The notes: a model not told the origin generated them from the sequence alone. DNA of 64,000 bases from Lepas anatifera (GCA_034440635.1 JAOTON010002216.1:1-64000); one strand, 5' to 3'. Positions 51,367 through 62,769 are shown, numbered from the stretch's first letter. A program made the numbers and translations.

Positions 51367-52392
51367 TTAACCCTCGCCCCACCGGGGGGCCATCAAAGGC
51401 CCCCTAAGGTTTTCCGGGATAGCAGAAAAACGATGAGGTGCAGCACCGCGGTTGAGGGCTCTACCTCTCACTGCATCATTTTCCCATCATCCCTGAAATT
51501 TTTACCCCGGGTCACCCAAGGTCAGGTCACCAGACGAGGACAACCAAGGTCACCTCACTTCAACTTTAGAGCTCTGTAAGAGCTACATTTCGTAGTTGAT
51601 CAATTTGAAACTTCATACACTTAATGACCCCTCCAGGGTCTACAAGGTGTATATCGGGGATTTTTCGATTTCGTGCCCTGAGGTCAGGTCACGAGGTGAC
51701 CTCTCCCATTGAAAAGCATGGGGAAAAGCTGTCTTATGATCTAAAAGTCACAAAAACGATCGAAAATGCTCGGCTTGCTCAGAAAAGCGTTCATGGACAC
51801 CCTTTCACGGATTCCAGGGGCCACATTTGCCCTTTGCCCTCTCAGAGGTCATACAAGGTCACCAGGGGTCAACAAAAGTATTTTCACAATCACTTTTGAC
51901 CTAAAAAAGCTAAAGCGCTGATTTAAACACCATTGTGTATGTCTCGTCACTGGCTTTCGTTTGCTATACGGCAAGGTCACTTTCTGACCTTTCGTGATCT
52001 CAGGTCACCTTAGGTGACGAGGTGACCTCTGGAGGTCAAACCACTGGCGGGAGGTCATTACGTTTCACATAGCGGAAAAAGGCATGACATTTTCCTATCC
52101 AATGTACTTTACCTCATCTCAATAGCTCTAACGGCATAAGAGTTATGCCCAGTTTGCTTAAGCATTGCATATTTGAGTGAAAATAGCCGATCTGGACATA
52201 ATTTGCCCTCTGGAGGTCAAACCATTGGCCTGAGCGCTAAAACATACAAATTAATGTCTTACTGAATTCACGCAAGCTTTCTAATTCACTTTGCAGATTT
52301 GCGCTAGTGCTCATACTTTCGGAGCTAGAGGGGGCTATCGATGGCCCCCGTGGGGCGAAGGTGGCGCCGGACCCCCGGTGGGCGCGGGTTAA
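51367..52392 (+). mobile_element. TTAA element family A, copy 5, nested in family B
   Basis: TTAA at 51367-51370 and 52389-52392. The host B element has 'gatatgagTTTAA' before it and resumes with 'ataggataggttcaccc' after it, the same words that are contiguous (gatatgagtttcaatcggataagttcaccc split here by the insertion) in other B copies. A 91-codon frame lies at 51624-51899. Confidence 0.95.
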
Positions 52393-52622
52393 ATAGGATA
52401 GGTTCACCCAGTTTTGATTTATCTATCCTATGCATTTTTTAGGTCAGGCCACTTGACCTGCCATGATGACCTGACCTGAGATGACCCAGCCTTAAAATGT
52501 TTTGAGAAGTTGTGAAAGGATCAGAAAAAGACACACCAAGTACGGCGGGGCAACGCGCCGCTGTTCTTATTATGTATCCAAAAAACCCGTGGGGGCAGGT
52601 ACCCCATCAATGCGTGTGTTAA
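52393..52622 (-). mobile_element. TTAA element family B, copy 6, right part
   Basis: Resumes after the nested A element with GGTTCACCC, GGCCACTTGACCTGCC, GTACGGCGGGGCAACGCGCCG and a decayed palindrome GGGGGCAGGTACCCC, ending CAATGCGTGTGTTAA at 52622. Confidence 0.9.
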
Positions 52623-54204
52623 CGTTGGGCGAGAGGTATTGGCTGGGAAAATGGTTAATCAATGTCTAATCGGATGAGCAAATATTATAAGATGGGATGG
52701 GTTTAGGGACAACTTGACTTTTCACTGAGTGGAGAAACCCCTTCATTTTCACGGTACGCATACTTCAGTTATCATGTCATTTCGATTGTTGTCCCTTGCC
52801 ACTAAGTACATAGTTAATCAAATAATTCGAGCGAAGCATATCTGATAAAACATAGCACCAGGCTGAAATAGATAGGAAAGTATGCAGTCATTGTACTGGT
52901 ACATAGCATTACATGTACTAGTGATAGTGAAATATTTGTTGACCTCTGAGAAATATCTGTGTTAGATCTCTTTGACAACCAGGATTTGAGGAGACAGGCC
53001 AGTAAACATCTTGTCAACTCAGATCATTGATTTTTAATACACCCTGTAGTAAACATATGTAGTAAGCTCTTTGGCTACCATGGTATATTCAATCAGTGGG
53101 AGGAGCTTATGGCTTGGAATAATGGAAATATTGCACCAATATGGGATGGAATTGCTTAACGTTTTGAATTCGACCTTTGTATCCTTCATTTGGGATGATA
53201 AAGTACGCAAGCTGCTATTTCAGCTAAAAATAAAATCATAATAAAAGTGGGCATTCCCTTCCAGACCGTCTTTTCAGCAGTGATTTAGCTATTCAGACTC
53301 AAGTTCTTCAGAAAGCAGCTGCATTACAGTCATTACAAGCTATGTAAGGGAGCGGCGTTAGGTTTTCTCCTGTACCTGGATAAGGCCGAATTGCACCTGC
53401 CTTACCTGGCACATTTGTCGTCATTACTAAACTCACATTGCTCCCTCCACCAGGTGTTTAAGAGTGTCAGTAGAAATGATTCTAGCACAATGTGTAAAAT
53501 ACTGACAGACAAAAGCACGAGGCCGCCATATGCGACTACACCAATTATCTTACTCTCGTGTAGGTAAACGGTCACGCAGTGGTCGTAGTTTTACATAATT
53601 AGTCAGATACCTGGCTATTGCAGACAATGGGGTTGATGCCAGCACATATTGTTAGAGGATTTAAGCTATATCTATAAAAAACACTTCGCTGTCTAAAAGC
53701 TTCTTCAGTGTAGGTGTGAACATGCTAGTATAAAAATACATATGATGCAATAATAAAACAACAACACATCACGGATCAGACGCTATTATGTTATTCAACA
53801 CAGTTTTACTTTCATTCTTAATAATTTATTTGCCTGATGCTTATAATTATGCAGGAAAACAAATGTAATAACCTTTGTACCACTGGTCGTGGACATCAAA
53901 ACAATAGTTCAAATGCTTCGACTTATTGCACATATCTGTTAGACCACAAATGTAACACAGGAAAAGTCGCTCTGGCAAAAATGCCAGCCCAAATAAGCGA
54001 AAAGAAAACTATGACACTAATTTCGCTAGTTAGCGAGGTACATTTTTCTAAACTCATCAACTCGTAATTTCCTATTTTAATGCGGAGTGTGTGATTTTGA
54101 GGGCCTTAATGTCATCCCCCATGAGAACTCGACGGGCAATACAAGCGGAAAATTGAAACTGTGATGCTGTCAGCCGATCACCAGTTCAATGAGCAATAAC
54201 CACA
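52623..54204. other. AT-rich intergenic sequence
   Basis: No gene or repeat recognised; frames up to 76 codons without motifs. Confidence 0.5.
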
Positions 54205-54835
54205 CGTGCCTGGGGTTTGTGCCAGCACCACACAGGGAGCATTACCACCAGTGGCTGGGGTTTGTGCCAGCAGCACAGGGAGCAATACCAGCAGTGCCTG
54301 TGGTTTGTTCCAGCAGCACAGGGAGCAATGCCACCAATGTCTGTGGTTTGTTCCAGCAGCACAGGGAGCAATGCCACCAATTTCTGTGGTTTGTGCCAGC
54401 GACACAGGGAGCAATGCCACCAATATATGTGGTTTGTGCCAGCGACACAGGGAGCAATGCCACCAATGTCTGTGGTTTGTGCCAGCGACACAGGGAGCAA
54501 TGTCACCAATGTATGTGGTTTGTGCCAGCAGCACAGGGAGCAATGTCACCAATGCCTGTGGTTTGTGCCAGCAGCACAGGGAGCAATGCCACCAATGTCT
54601 GTGGTTTGTGCCAGCAGCACAGGGAGCAATGCCACCAATGTCTGTGGTTTGTTCCAGCAGCACAGGGAGAAATGCTACCAATGCCTGGGATCTGTGCCAG
54701 CAGCACAGGCAGCAATGCCACCAGTGGCTGTGGTTTGTTCCAGCGACACAGGGAGCAATAACTTCCAGAACCTGGGATCTGTGCCAGCAGCACAGAGGGC
54801 AGTAGCACCAATGTGTGTGGTCTGCACTTTCTCTT
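54205..54835. repeat. 43-bp minisatellite, about 14-15 units
   Basis: Unit contains TGTGGTTTGTGCCAGCAGCA then CAGGGAGCAATGCCACCAAT. Successive GGGAGCA words are 43 bases apart (for example 54321, 54364, 54407). Variants (GCGACA for GCAGCA, TTTGTTCC for TTTGTGCC) are scattered along the array. Long frames on both strands are a by-product of the unit length. Confidence 0.95.
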
Positions 54836-55755
54836 GATGACATACCGTACTTTAGCAGTGTCAGTGGCAATAATGTGACAGCCACAGCATGATCAGGCAG
54901 CTGACAGCTGTACTGCTCTCTCTGCGAATGCAAGCCAACAGCATCCCCAAATTGAAATAGTAGTGTGAAATATTAGTGTGGCATGCCCAAGAGGCAGAGA
55001 CTTTTGAGCCCTTTTCCGTATTTCGGCTTCAGCCTTATTATTTTCAGTTTTAGCATGCTATTGTGATCGCGGGATGTTTTTTGTCTATATTGGACCAGTA
55101 TTTCTTAGGGTCGCAAAATTGGCTTCCCGCTCACCCGGCCGGAGCGCGCGTGGAAGGTCGCCGCGGAGGCAGCGCAGCTGCTATGGGTGGTAGAAATACA
55201 CTTTTGTACTTTAGGTGTGATTGTATACCTGGATGTTCGGCGGTTTTTCCTTGAACGTAAGTAAACCGGTCCAGAGACGGATCTAAGCGAACCACTAGGG
55301 AAGGAGAAGGCAGCACAGGGCAACATCACATTTTTTAAGGAAAGTGGCCAAGATCGACTAAAAAGGGGTTTGGTAACTTTGGGGACCATGGTAGGATTGG
55401 ACCTGAAGTTTGATTTGAATAAAGTTTGTTTGGGCTTTTGATCAGACTTAAATTCGTATGGCATTGACAAACCTGAGGCAGCATAGGAGGTCTTAAAAAC
55501 TTTATTTGTGCTCAAATCCGCTCATGGTTACCAACTAGGTGAATATTTTGTATACCGGAACATAGAGCTGTAATTTTGTAGCCTAGACTTTTGAATTTGT
55601 TTACTATTCTACTTTCTGAGCACCGCAATCAATGCAAAAGGTTCAAATTGAAAAAAATCAACGCTTTTAAATGAAAGTTTTTTATTGTCCAAATTTTTGC
55701 ATCTACTTTTTAAACAATTTTTCGTAGTGAATAGGTATGAATTAAGAAAAGCCAA
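54836..55755. other. Unassigned intergenic sequence
   Basis: A minus frame of 136 codons (55105-55515) is the longest non-repeat frame in the area but has no recognisable domain, and a competing 61-codon frame overlaps it. Confidence 0.4.
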
Positions 55756-55968
55756 ATGTCACTAATAGTTTTATTATTATACTTTTGTCTCTGCATCAAC
55801 CCTCGTGTGGTATCAAACCTCGTTTGTGGTATCAAAACCCAACAAAGAAAAATCTGCACATCGAATTTATTTTTCTCAGATTGTCGTCAGGACTGTAAAA
55901 TGCCTCACAGAGTGATGCTCTTACCTTCATCGTGTAGACGGTGCATGGCTGCATATTTTACTCGATGA
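55756..55968 (+). CDS. Possible small secreted cysteine-rich peptide
   Basis: A 70-codon frame begins with a hydrophobic core (residues 2-14, LIVLLLYF type) and small residues near 18-20 that could be a signal cleavage site. After that it has exactly six cysteines at residues 24, 34, 43, 47, 60 and 63, that is C-x9-C-x8-C-x3-C-x12-C-x2-C. The first 20 residues also contain two cysteines. The overall size, signal and six-cysteine spacing are those of small disulfide-rich secreted peptides, but the spacing does not exactly match a named fold I know. A polypyrimidine tract ending in CAG lies inside the frame at about 55863-55880 and could be a splice acceptor instead, in which case the upstream part is intron. 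No homologue or neighbour supports it; chance is possible. Confidence 0.25.
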   Translation: MSLIVLLLYFCLCINPRVVSNLVCGIKTQQRKICTSNLFFSDCRQDCKMPHRVMLLPSSCRRCMAAYFTR

Positions 55969-56414
55969 TGATTGTTATCGCGCATACATATTTGGGAAAT
56001 AGGTTTGGCTGCAAAAGTTTACATATATAACTTTCTCTAGCTTTTTCGTAAGAAAATCATGAAGTCCGAACATTCTTTAAAAAAAGTTTGTCACTTCAAG
56101 ATGCACCATGTGGTGATGGGTTCATATCACTACGACCAATAGTACTGATGCAATGGACGAAACAGACTCTAGATTATCCTGAATGTATGCGTTCACGCAA
56201 GTGGTGTCCACTGTACACCCATCACCCATGATAAACTCAGTACAAAATTCACGCTCCAATATTTGTTTGGGATATATTGGCTGTCTTGGAATATTAACGC
56301 AAATTTCATATTTGCATTATTGAGGCTTAAGTGTGCACACGTGAGTCATGGCTCTAGTGCTGAGAGATGGAGTTTATTCTTTCTGTTAAGCAGATCCATG
56401 CATCAAGCGTCAGC
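55969..56414. other. Unassigned intergenic sequence
   Basis: No gene seen; ends at the TTAA element. Confidence 0.5.
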
Positions 56415-57451
56415 TTAACCCTCGCCCCACCGGGAGGGGCCATCGATGCCCCCCCTACGGTTTTTCCGGGATAGCAGAAAAACGACGAGGCGCAGCACCG
56501 CGGTTGAGGGCTCTACCTCTTACTGCATCATTTTCCCATCATCCCTGAAATTTTTTACCCCGGGTCACCCAAGGTCAGGTCACCAGACGAGGTCAACCAA
56601 GGTCACCTCACTTCACCTTTAGAGCTCTGTAAGAGCTACATTTCAAAGTCGATCGATTTGAAACTTCCTACACTTCATGACCCCTCCAGGGTCGACAAGG
56701 TGTATATCCGGGATTTTTCGATTTCGTGCCCTGAGGTCAGGTCACGAGGCGACCTCTCCCATTGGAAAAGCATGGGGAAAAGCTATCTCATGATATAAAA
56801 GCCACAAAAATGATTGCAAATACTCAGACTGCTCAGAACAACGTTTTTGGACACCCTTTCACGGATCCCAGGGGTCATATTTGCCCTTTGACTTTTCCAA
56901 GGTCATCCAAGGTCACCAGATGTCAAAAACAGTATTTTGACAATAACTTTTGACCTAATTGAGCTAGAGCGGTGAAACAAACACCATCGTGTTTGTCCTG
57001 TCACTGGCTTTCATTTGATATACGGCAAGGTCACTTTTTGACCTTTCGTGACCTCAGGTCATATTAGGTCACGAGGTGACCTCTGGCGGTCAAACCACTG
57101 GCGGGAGGTCTTTACGTTCCACATAGCGGAAAAAGTACTGGCAATTTGCTATCAAATGTACTTTACCAGGCCTCAATAGCTCTAATGACATAAGAGTTAT
57201 GCCCAGTTTGCTTAATCATTGCATATTTGAGTGAAAATGGCCGATCTTGACATAATTTGACCTCTGGAGGTCAAACCATTGACCTGAGCACTAAAACATG
57301 CGAAGTAATTTCTTACTGAATTCACGCGAGCTTTCTATTGCACTTTGCAGATTTGCGCTAACGCCGATATTTTCGGAGTTAGAGGGGGGGCCATCGATGG
57401 CCCCCCGGTGGGGCGAAGGTGGCGCCGGACCCCCGGTGGGGCGCGGGTTAA
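56415..57451 (+). mobile_element. TTAA element family A, copy 6 (best preserved)
   Basis: Complete 1,037 bp, TTAA at 56415-56418 and 57448-57451. The left end has one CGCCCCACCGGG motif and GGCCATCGATGCC. The right end has GGGGGCCATCGATGGCCCCC, then the CCGGTGGGGCG motif twice. I count about 18 AGGTCA/TGACCT hexamers by eye, including AGGTCATATTAGGTCA and TGACCTCAGGTCA. Confidence 0.95.
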
Positions 57452-58296
57452 TGGAGCCAGTTGTTGCTGAGATATCGAAGATAGGTACGCACCTGGGGTA
57501 GGATCTTAAATATAACCAGTGCTCTCTTGCTCTTAGGTTCACCGGAAAGTATGCCGTGAATTAGAACCATAATACGGATCTATTCATTAATACGAGTACA
57601 CAATACAATAAACGCTCCAACAGATGGAAACAAAATATATGCGGACAGAGAATCCGTGGAGGATGGCCCCGGGGTTCAGGAACGATGAGTGGGGAGGGGG
57701 GTAGCTCACAGTCCGCCAGAGTCGACGTGGGTTATCCATGCCAGATGGTGCGAAGCTACATATATGGGGCTGCGGTGACTCGTTCGATGCAAGACGCCCG
57801 TTTTCAGAGGACTCACAGCCGATGTGCTTACATTCGGACGCGCACGGCGGGACTACGAGTTCAATCGGAAGTCTACGAAGTCTACCGGCGCAGTGCGCAG
57901 TGGCGGAGCAGAGGCGAAGTGCACTAAATACGGGCGGAGCCGTGACTTTTAGGGGCCATACGCGTGCACGTCGGGCGAGTTCGGGTGCTGACGGGAACGA
58001 TGAACGACGAATTCCATCACGAGGGGATGCGGAGTTTCTAAGTTACGGTGCAAAGGAAAATCTGCTCACTCCTTTCCCATGCACATGTCAGCGAGCAGTT
58101 TGACCTGGGATTGAAATGGCCTTTTCAACTTAACTCACAGCATTAGCGAATCCTATACAACAAGTCTGGATCTATTTGGGCAAACTATAATTAACCTGTG
58201 GCGTACTGTGTACCCAAAATGCGATGTTTGACATTCTTTTGATTCTGCACGCCCCATTACCTTCGTTAATATCCCATCCAGCGCGGTAGACAATAA
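57452..58296. other. CpG-rich intergenic block
   Basis: About 57650-58100 is CG-rich and open for 121 codons in one frame (57738-58103) and 80 in another. The translated sequence has no recognisable domain. It could be an unrecognised exon or a promoter CpG island. Confidence 0.35.
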
Positions 58297-59144
58297 TTAA
58301 CACGCGCATTGACGGGGGGCGGGTACCCGCCCCCTCGGGTTTTTCGGAAATAGTAGAAAAACGGCGGCGCGTAGCGCCGCCGTACTTGGTATACCGTTTC
58401 CATCATCATTTTTACAACTTCTGTGAAAATTTTAAGGTTAGGTCATCTCAGGTCAGGTCACCAGTACAGGTCAAGTGACCCGACCTCAAAAAAGTTTAAG
58501 ATAGTATAAGTCGGAGCAGGGTGAACTTATCCGATTGAAACTCATATCACATAATGGCCCCACCGAGTTCTCTAAAATATGTTCCGGTATTTTTGATATC
58601 GATGACCTAAGGTCAGGTACGAGGTATGACCTCTCCATAGGAAATACATGGGAAAAATGGTTTTTACGGAATAACTCAGTAACGGATGGTGATAGAGCAT
58701 TTATTTTAGCTGCATTAGACTCGCCTGGGGTTTGCAGTTCTAATGATATGCATTTTATATAATTTGACCCTGACCTGACCTCAGGTCAGGTCAAATCCTT
58801 GATTTGACCTAGCAAGGTCAAATTATATATCATTCGATTTGGCCTGCTAAGAAGATTCATATAGTTCAAGTCGTTTTGCTCTATCTTTACTTGTTCAGAT
58901 GTAATGGCCGAAAAACTGAATTTACATGTTATCCCTATGACGGGCATGTTTTGACCTCTCGTGACCTTAAATGTGACCTGACAAAAAAATGGTTCAAATG
59001 TTTTCGATGGAGAAGCGGATGGGCAGCCCAACGCCGTTTACCGTTTCTCGCTACCTACCGTGGTTCTCGAGATCTTAGGGGGGCGGGTACCCGCCCCCCC
59101 GTCAATGCGAAGGTGGCTCAGACCCCCGTCAATGCGCGTGTTAA
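58297..59144 (+). mobile_element. TTAA element family B, copy 5 (best preserved)
   Basis: Complete 848 bp, TTAA at 58297-58300 and 59141-59144. Perfect GGGGGCGGGTACCCGCCCCC near both ends, doubled CAATGCG motif at the right. The core TGACCTGACCTCAGGTCAGG sits close to the centre. Confidence 0.95.
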
Positions 59145-59730
59145 GTAATAATGCTGATCAGACTAAAACTTTTCCGGCTGTTTATTTCATGAAATGTGTA
59201 GCTTTTTTCCACAGGGAACGATATTGACGAGAAAAAATATTGCAACACAAAGTCTATGGTTGTATTTATTATGCACAACCGGTTCAAGACCATCTCGTTC
59301 CAGCCATCAAGCAATACAGATAAAGGTTAGTGTGAGAAAAATTACATTGATACCTATCTGTCTATACAAAGTGACACCGAAAATGTCTTGAGACCAGTCG
59401 TATATGATAAATACAACCGTAAGCCTTCCGATACAATCATATCCATCATAATTACGAATATAAAAGTCAATAGGCCAGTTTGAACATAATTACACGTTAC
59501 GTCTACTTCGATGTTTGCAATTAGCGTGAGTGCATATGTCCTACGCGACGCCAAACCCGGCCAAACACGGGCGTCAAGCACGGCCAAATGCGGATGATTG
59601 GTAGCACGGCACATACTGCCGCTTGTACCACCGACGCTGCGAGCCTATTGCCGTACTTTGACAACCTGCTCCAATTATAGGCTGCACATTGTATACAGGA
59701 CACATGAGACACGCAAAACAAGCGCCCGGG
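59145..59730. other. Unassigned intergenic sequence
   Basis: No gene; borders a SINE. Confidence 0.5.
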
Positions 59731-59950
59731 GGGGTTGAGTGGCTCAGTGGATAACATCGAAGTCTCCTGAGCCATCGATCCTGGGTTCAGGTCCCGACAG
59801 AGACTCTGAATATATTGATTTGATCCCCCAAATCCCTCCCAGCAGGGTGAAAGTTGGCGACGTCGTAAGCCTCGGCGAAAATAAAAAAATGCCGTATACT
59901 GCACCAATAACCTAGGTAGATGGTGCGTCGTAAGACCCCAACAATTATTT
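59731..59950 (+). mobile_element. tRNA-derived SINE, full length
   Basis: Head GTTGAGTGGCTCAGTGGATA (A box) and CTGGGTTCAGGTCCC (B box). The body has CCCAGCAGGGTGAAAGTTGGCGACGTCG, split here by length limits, and the tail GATGGTGCGTCGTAAGACCC followed by CAATTATT. The longest SINE copy in the window. Confidence 0.88.
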
Positions 59951-61239
59951 CAAAACAAGTGTTCCCAAGGTGCCATACCCTGCATTCCAGTTCTAGGCCA
60001 CTCAGTGCACAAACTTCACCTACATTATAAACAAAAAATACGTTGTTTTTTATTTCGTGATATTGATATCGACAGATCATTTGGATATTATACCGATGAT
60101 ATTCCCTGTCACGTGAACGCAAAACAAAATAAAATGTTTTAAACGCCGTATTAACACTGACATATCTAGCTGCTAATATAAAAATTTCCCGTCCGAGCGT
60201 AGTCTTTTAGACTGATTACGTTGTAGGTTTACTTGCCGACATCGCATTGGACTGATGAACATCCAGGTCTATGCCCGAAGCCCACAAGCCATAACACAAC
60301 ACTTATTTACATAAAACGCTTTTCGGATTCCTAAAACACGAGTTCAACAAACTTAAAGCATATCCTCCCACCGCACCATATCAAAATAACTGTCTAGTCA
60401 AACTCTCGAAATTCTCGTCATTGCGAAAAGAAAGCACTACTCTTATGGGAATTCGAACCAGCCTCAGGCTTTATATATTCCAGCAGTGTTCCAGCAGCAA
60501 AGCTGTACTTTGCTTTGACAAGGTTTCCGGCATCAGACGGACTTCGGGTGAGTATTTTAAAACACAAAACAGCAACGTCACTGTGCTCCATAGTTCGAGC
60601 GTTGAAATCACAGTTGATCACTGCTTTGTGTGTATTATATGTCTTATATTATCAGATAAGTTAGCACGTTGTAAATATTACGATCTAGTTTTTTGCTATT
60701 ATGTCACCATGGCGTGCCTAAGCAAACTTAGAAGTTGTTATCTTGGAAAATTTCCAGGAATTGAGCTCTGCTAAAAACTTTGGTACACATTGGAGCCACA
60801 TTTTTTGCTACCTCAGGAAAGTTCAAAGAGGAGTTTAAAGACCATCCTCGGCTGTGTCATCGTTCTAGGGAATGTGGCACCTTAACTCATTTTTAAGCAG
60901 GATTTAGACTGAGACAAACCAATCCAGTCCAGTAGAGCATCGCGGGAACCCACCGATACTTATTTCATTCGCACTGAAGCTTGATATTTGAGGTGAAACA
61001 TGCCTTTTCAGAGCGGAAAACACCCTGTTTCTGATCCGCTCCACTCCCAAGCAACAATACGGCACAATGGGCAGGGGAAAAGAAGACTGGCGGAAGAGCA
61101 ACGGGTAGTGGTTCATTTTCACTTTAAACATTGGTTTTACCGCAAATAATGAGACTTAGGATGATCTGAAGCCAGGGAAATTTGCATACTCTACGACACT
61201 CATAGAGTAGCTCAGACCCATACAGGTCGTGAAATCCTC
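59951..61239. other. Unassigned intergenic sequence
   Basis: Frames of 111-117 codons at 59787-60122 and 60421-60774 have no recognised motif. No repeat seen. Confidence 0.45.
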
Positions 61240-62039
61240 TTAACACGCGCCCCGCTGGGGTCCCTTGCATGACGCGCCCCGCTGGGGGGCGTTTTTCGCC
61301 CCCTCCGTATCTCGTTTCCCACGAAAGCTAAAGAAAAATTACGGGAGGCGTTCGAAAACTCTTGACAAGACGAAGAGAATTTATACGAAGAATTTTTATG
61401 TCAGGTCAATATTGAGGTCAGCATAGGTCAAAGAATGCTCCATAGGCTTACAACAGAGTAGTGCACGTTCCCCTCTCTAGATCTGCCCTTAGGGGAGCTA
61501 GAGCAAATCTTTATGCATCATTGGATTTCTCTCATCGCGGCAAATCGAATGATATATAATATGACCTTGCTAGTTCAAATAGTCAAAATGACCTGACCTC
61601 GACCTAGGTCAGGGTCACAGAGTGACCTGGTATGGTCATGTTGCATATCAAACGAGTCCATTCTATTTTTCACCATAGACTTATAATGGGGTGACAAAAA
61701 AATTGACCCCACCTTAGGTCACAAATATCAAAATTCCGAGATGGCAGATTTGTAGACCCTAATGTTTTAATCATACTGTGGAGGTTTCAAACTGATCGGT
61801 TTGCTAATGTTCCCTGGGCGCTGCTTCAAACTCGTAATTTTAGGTTTTGAGGTCGGGTCACTTGACCCTGAATAGCTTCTTGACCTGACATGACCCTAAC
61901 TCCAAAATTTGACCAGATGTGTAAAATTAATCAGAGATAAGGTACCATAAGTTTCGTTGAGCTGCGTCTCTTCGTTTTTGGGCTATTGGGGAAAAACCAG
62001 GAGGGGGCGAATTTCGCCCCTCAGCAGGGCGCGTTTTGA
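61240..62039 (-). mobile_element. TTAA element family C
   Basis: Starts TTAACACGCGCCCCGCTGGG with the motif doubled and a GGGGGCGTTTTTCGCCCCC hairpin. Ends with GGGGGCGAATTTCGCCCC, GCAGGGCGCGTT and a decayed TTGA at 62036-62039. The interior has TGACCTGACCTCGACCTAGG. Confidence 0.88.
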
Positions 62040-62769
62040 TCCTCGCCCAGGTGGCGGGTGTTTGAGAACCCCCTGGGCTTTTTCCGGCGGCACGAACAAA
62101 AACGGCAGAGCGAAGCGCTGCTATACTTGACAAACCTTATCCGTTAGAAATTTCGCAGCTTTTCTCAACATTTTGAGGTTGGGTCATCTCGGATCAGGTC
62201 ACCAGTGCAGGTCAAGTGACTTCACTTCCAAAAATGTTTAAGGTGACATAAGTAATAAATGGGTAAATATATCGGATTAAAACTTATACCATATAATGGG
62301 CCCGCCAAGTGTTACAAAAGTTTGTGCTTGATTTTTTCGTATCAATGAGCTAGGGTCAGGTACGGATCATGATCATTGATAATGCATGGGGAAAACAGGA
62401 ATTGGGCTGTGCTTGCGTAGATACAGCTCAAAGTACCTTCGTATTCTTTAAATCGTAATATCCTGGACCCTGTTCCAGGTTCATATTGCAGTTGTGTTAC
62501 CTGTGACATCTGAGTTGTGATCTGGGGCTACGTAAGCAGTTTTCAGACTTGGGTCAATAACTTTGCAGGAAATTGAGATACAGTTTTATTTCAATACCAT
62601 TACATTTCAACTGCTATTGTGAGTCGATTGATATGCATATTGACTGTGCTAGATTGGATGATAATTTGCGTTTTGTCGCTATCCCGCAAAGGCGCCGAGT
62701 TCGAGAGGGGTGCTTGAACATCCCCACCAGGGCGGAGGTGGCTCAGAGGCCCACCGGGGCCGGTGTTAA
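62036..62769 (+). mobile_element. TTAA element family D, abutting C
   Basis: Shares the TTGA at 62036-62039 with C, then CCTCGCCCAGGTGGCGGG and GAACCCCCTGGGC. The right end is doubled: CCACCAGGGCGGAGGTGG, then CCCACCGGGGCCGGTGTTAA, closing at TTAA 62766-62769. Confidence 0.85.

Noticed and set aside
54178..54933. 251-codon minus-strand Cys/Trp/His-rich frame
   Set aside because: It lies in the 43-bp minisatellite; openness follows from the unit length, and no signal, start context or splice evidence supports a protein.
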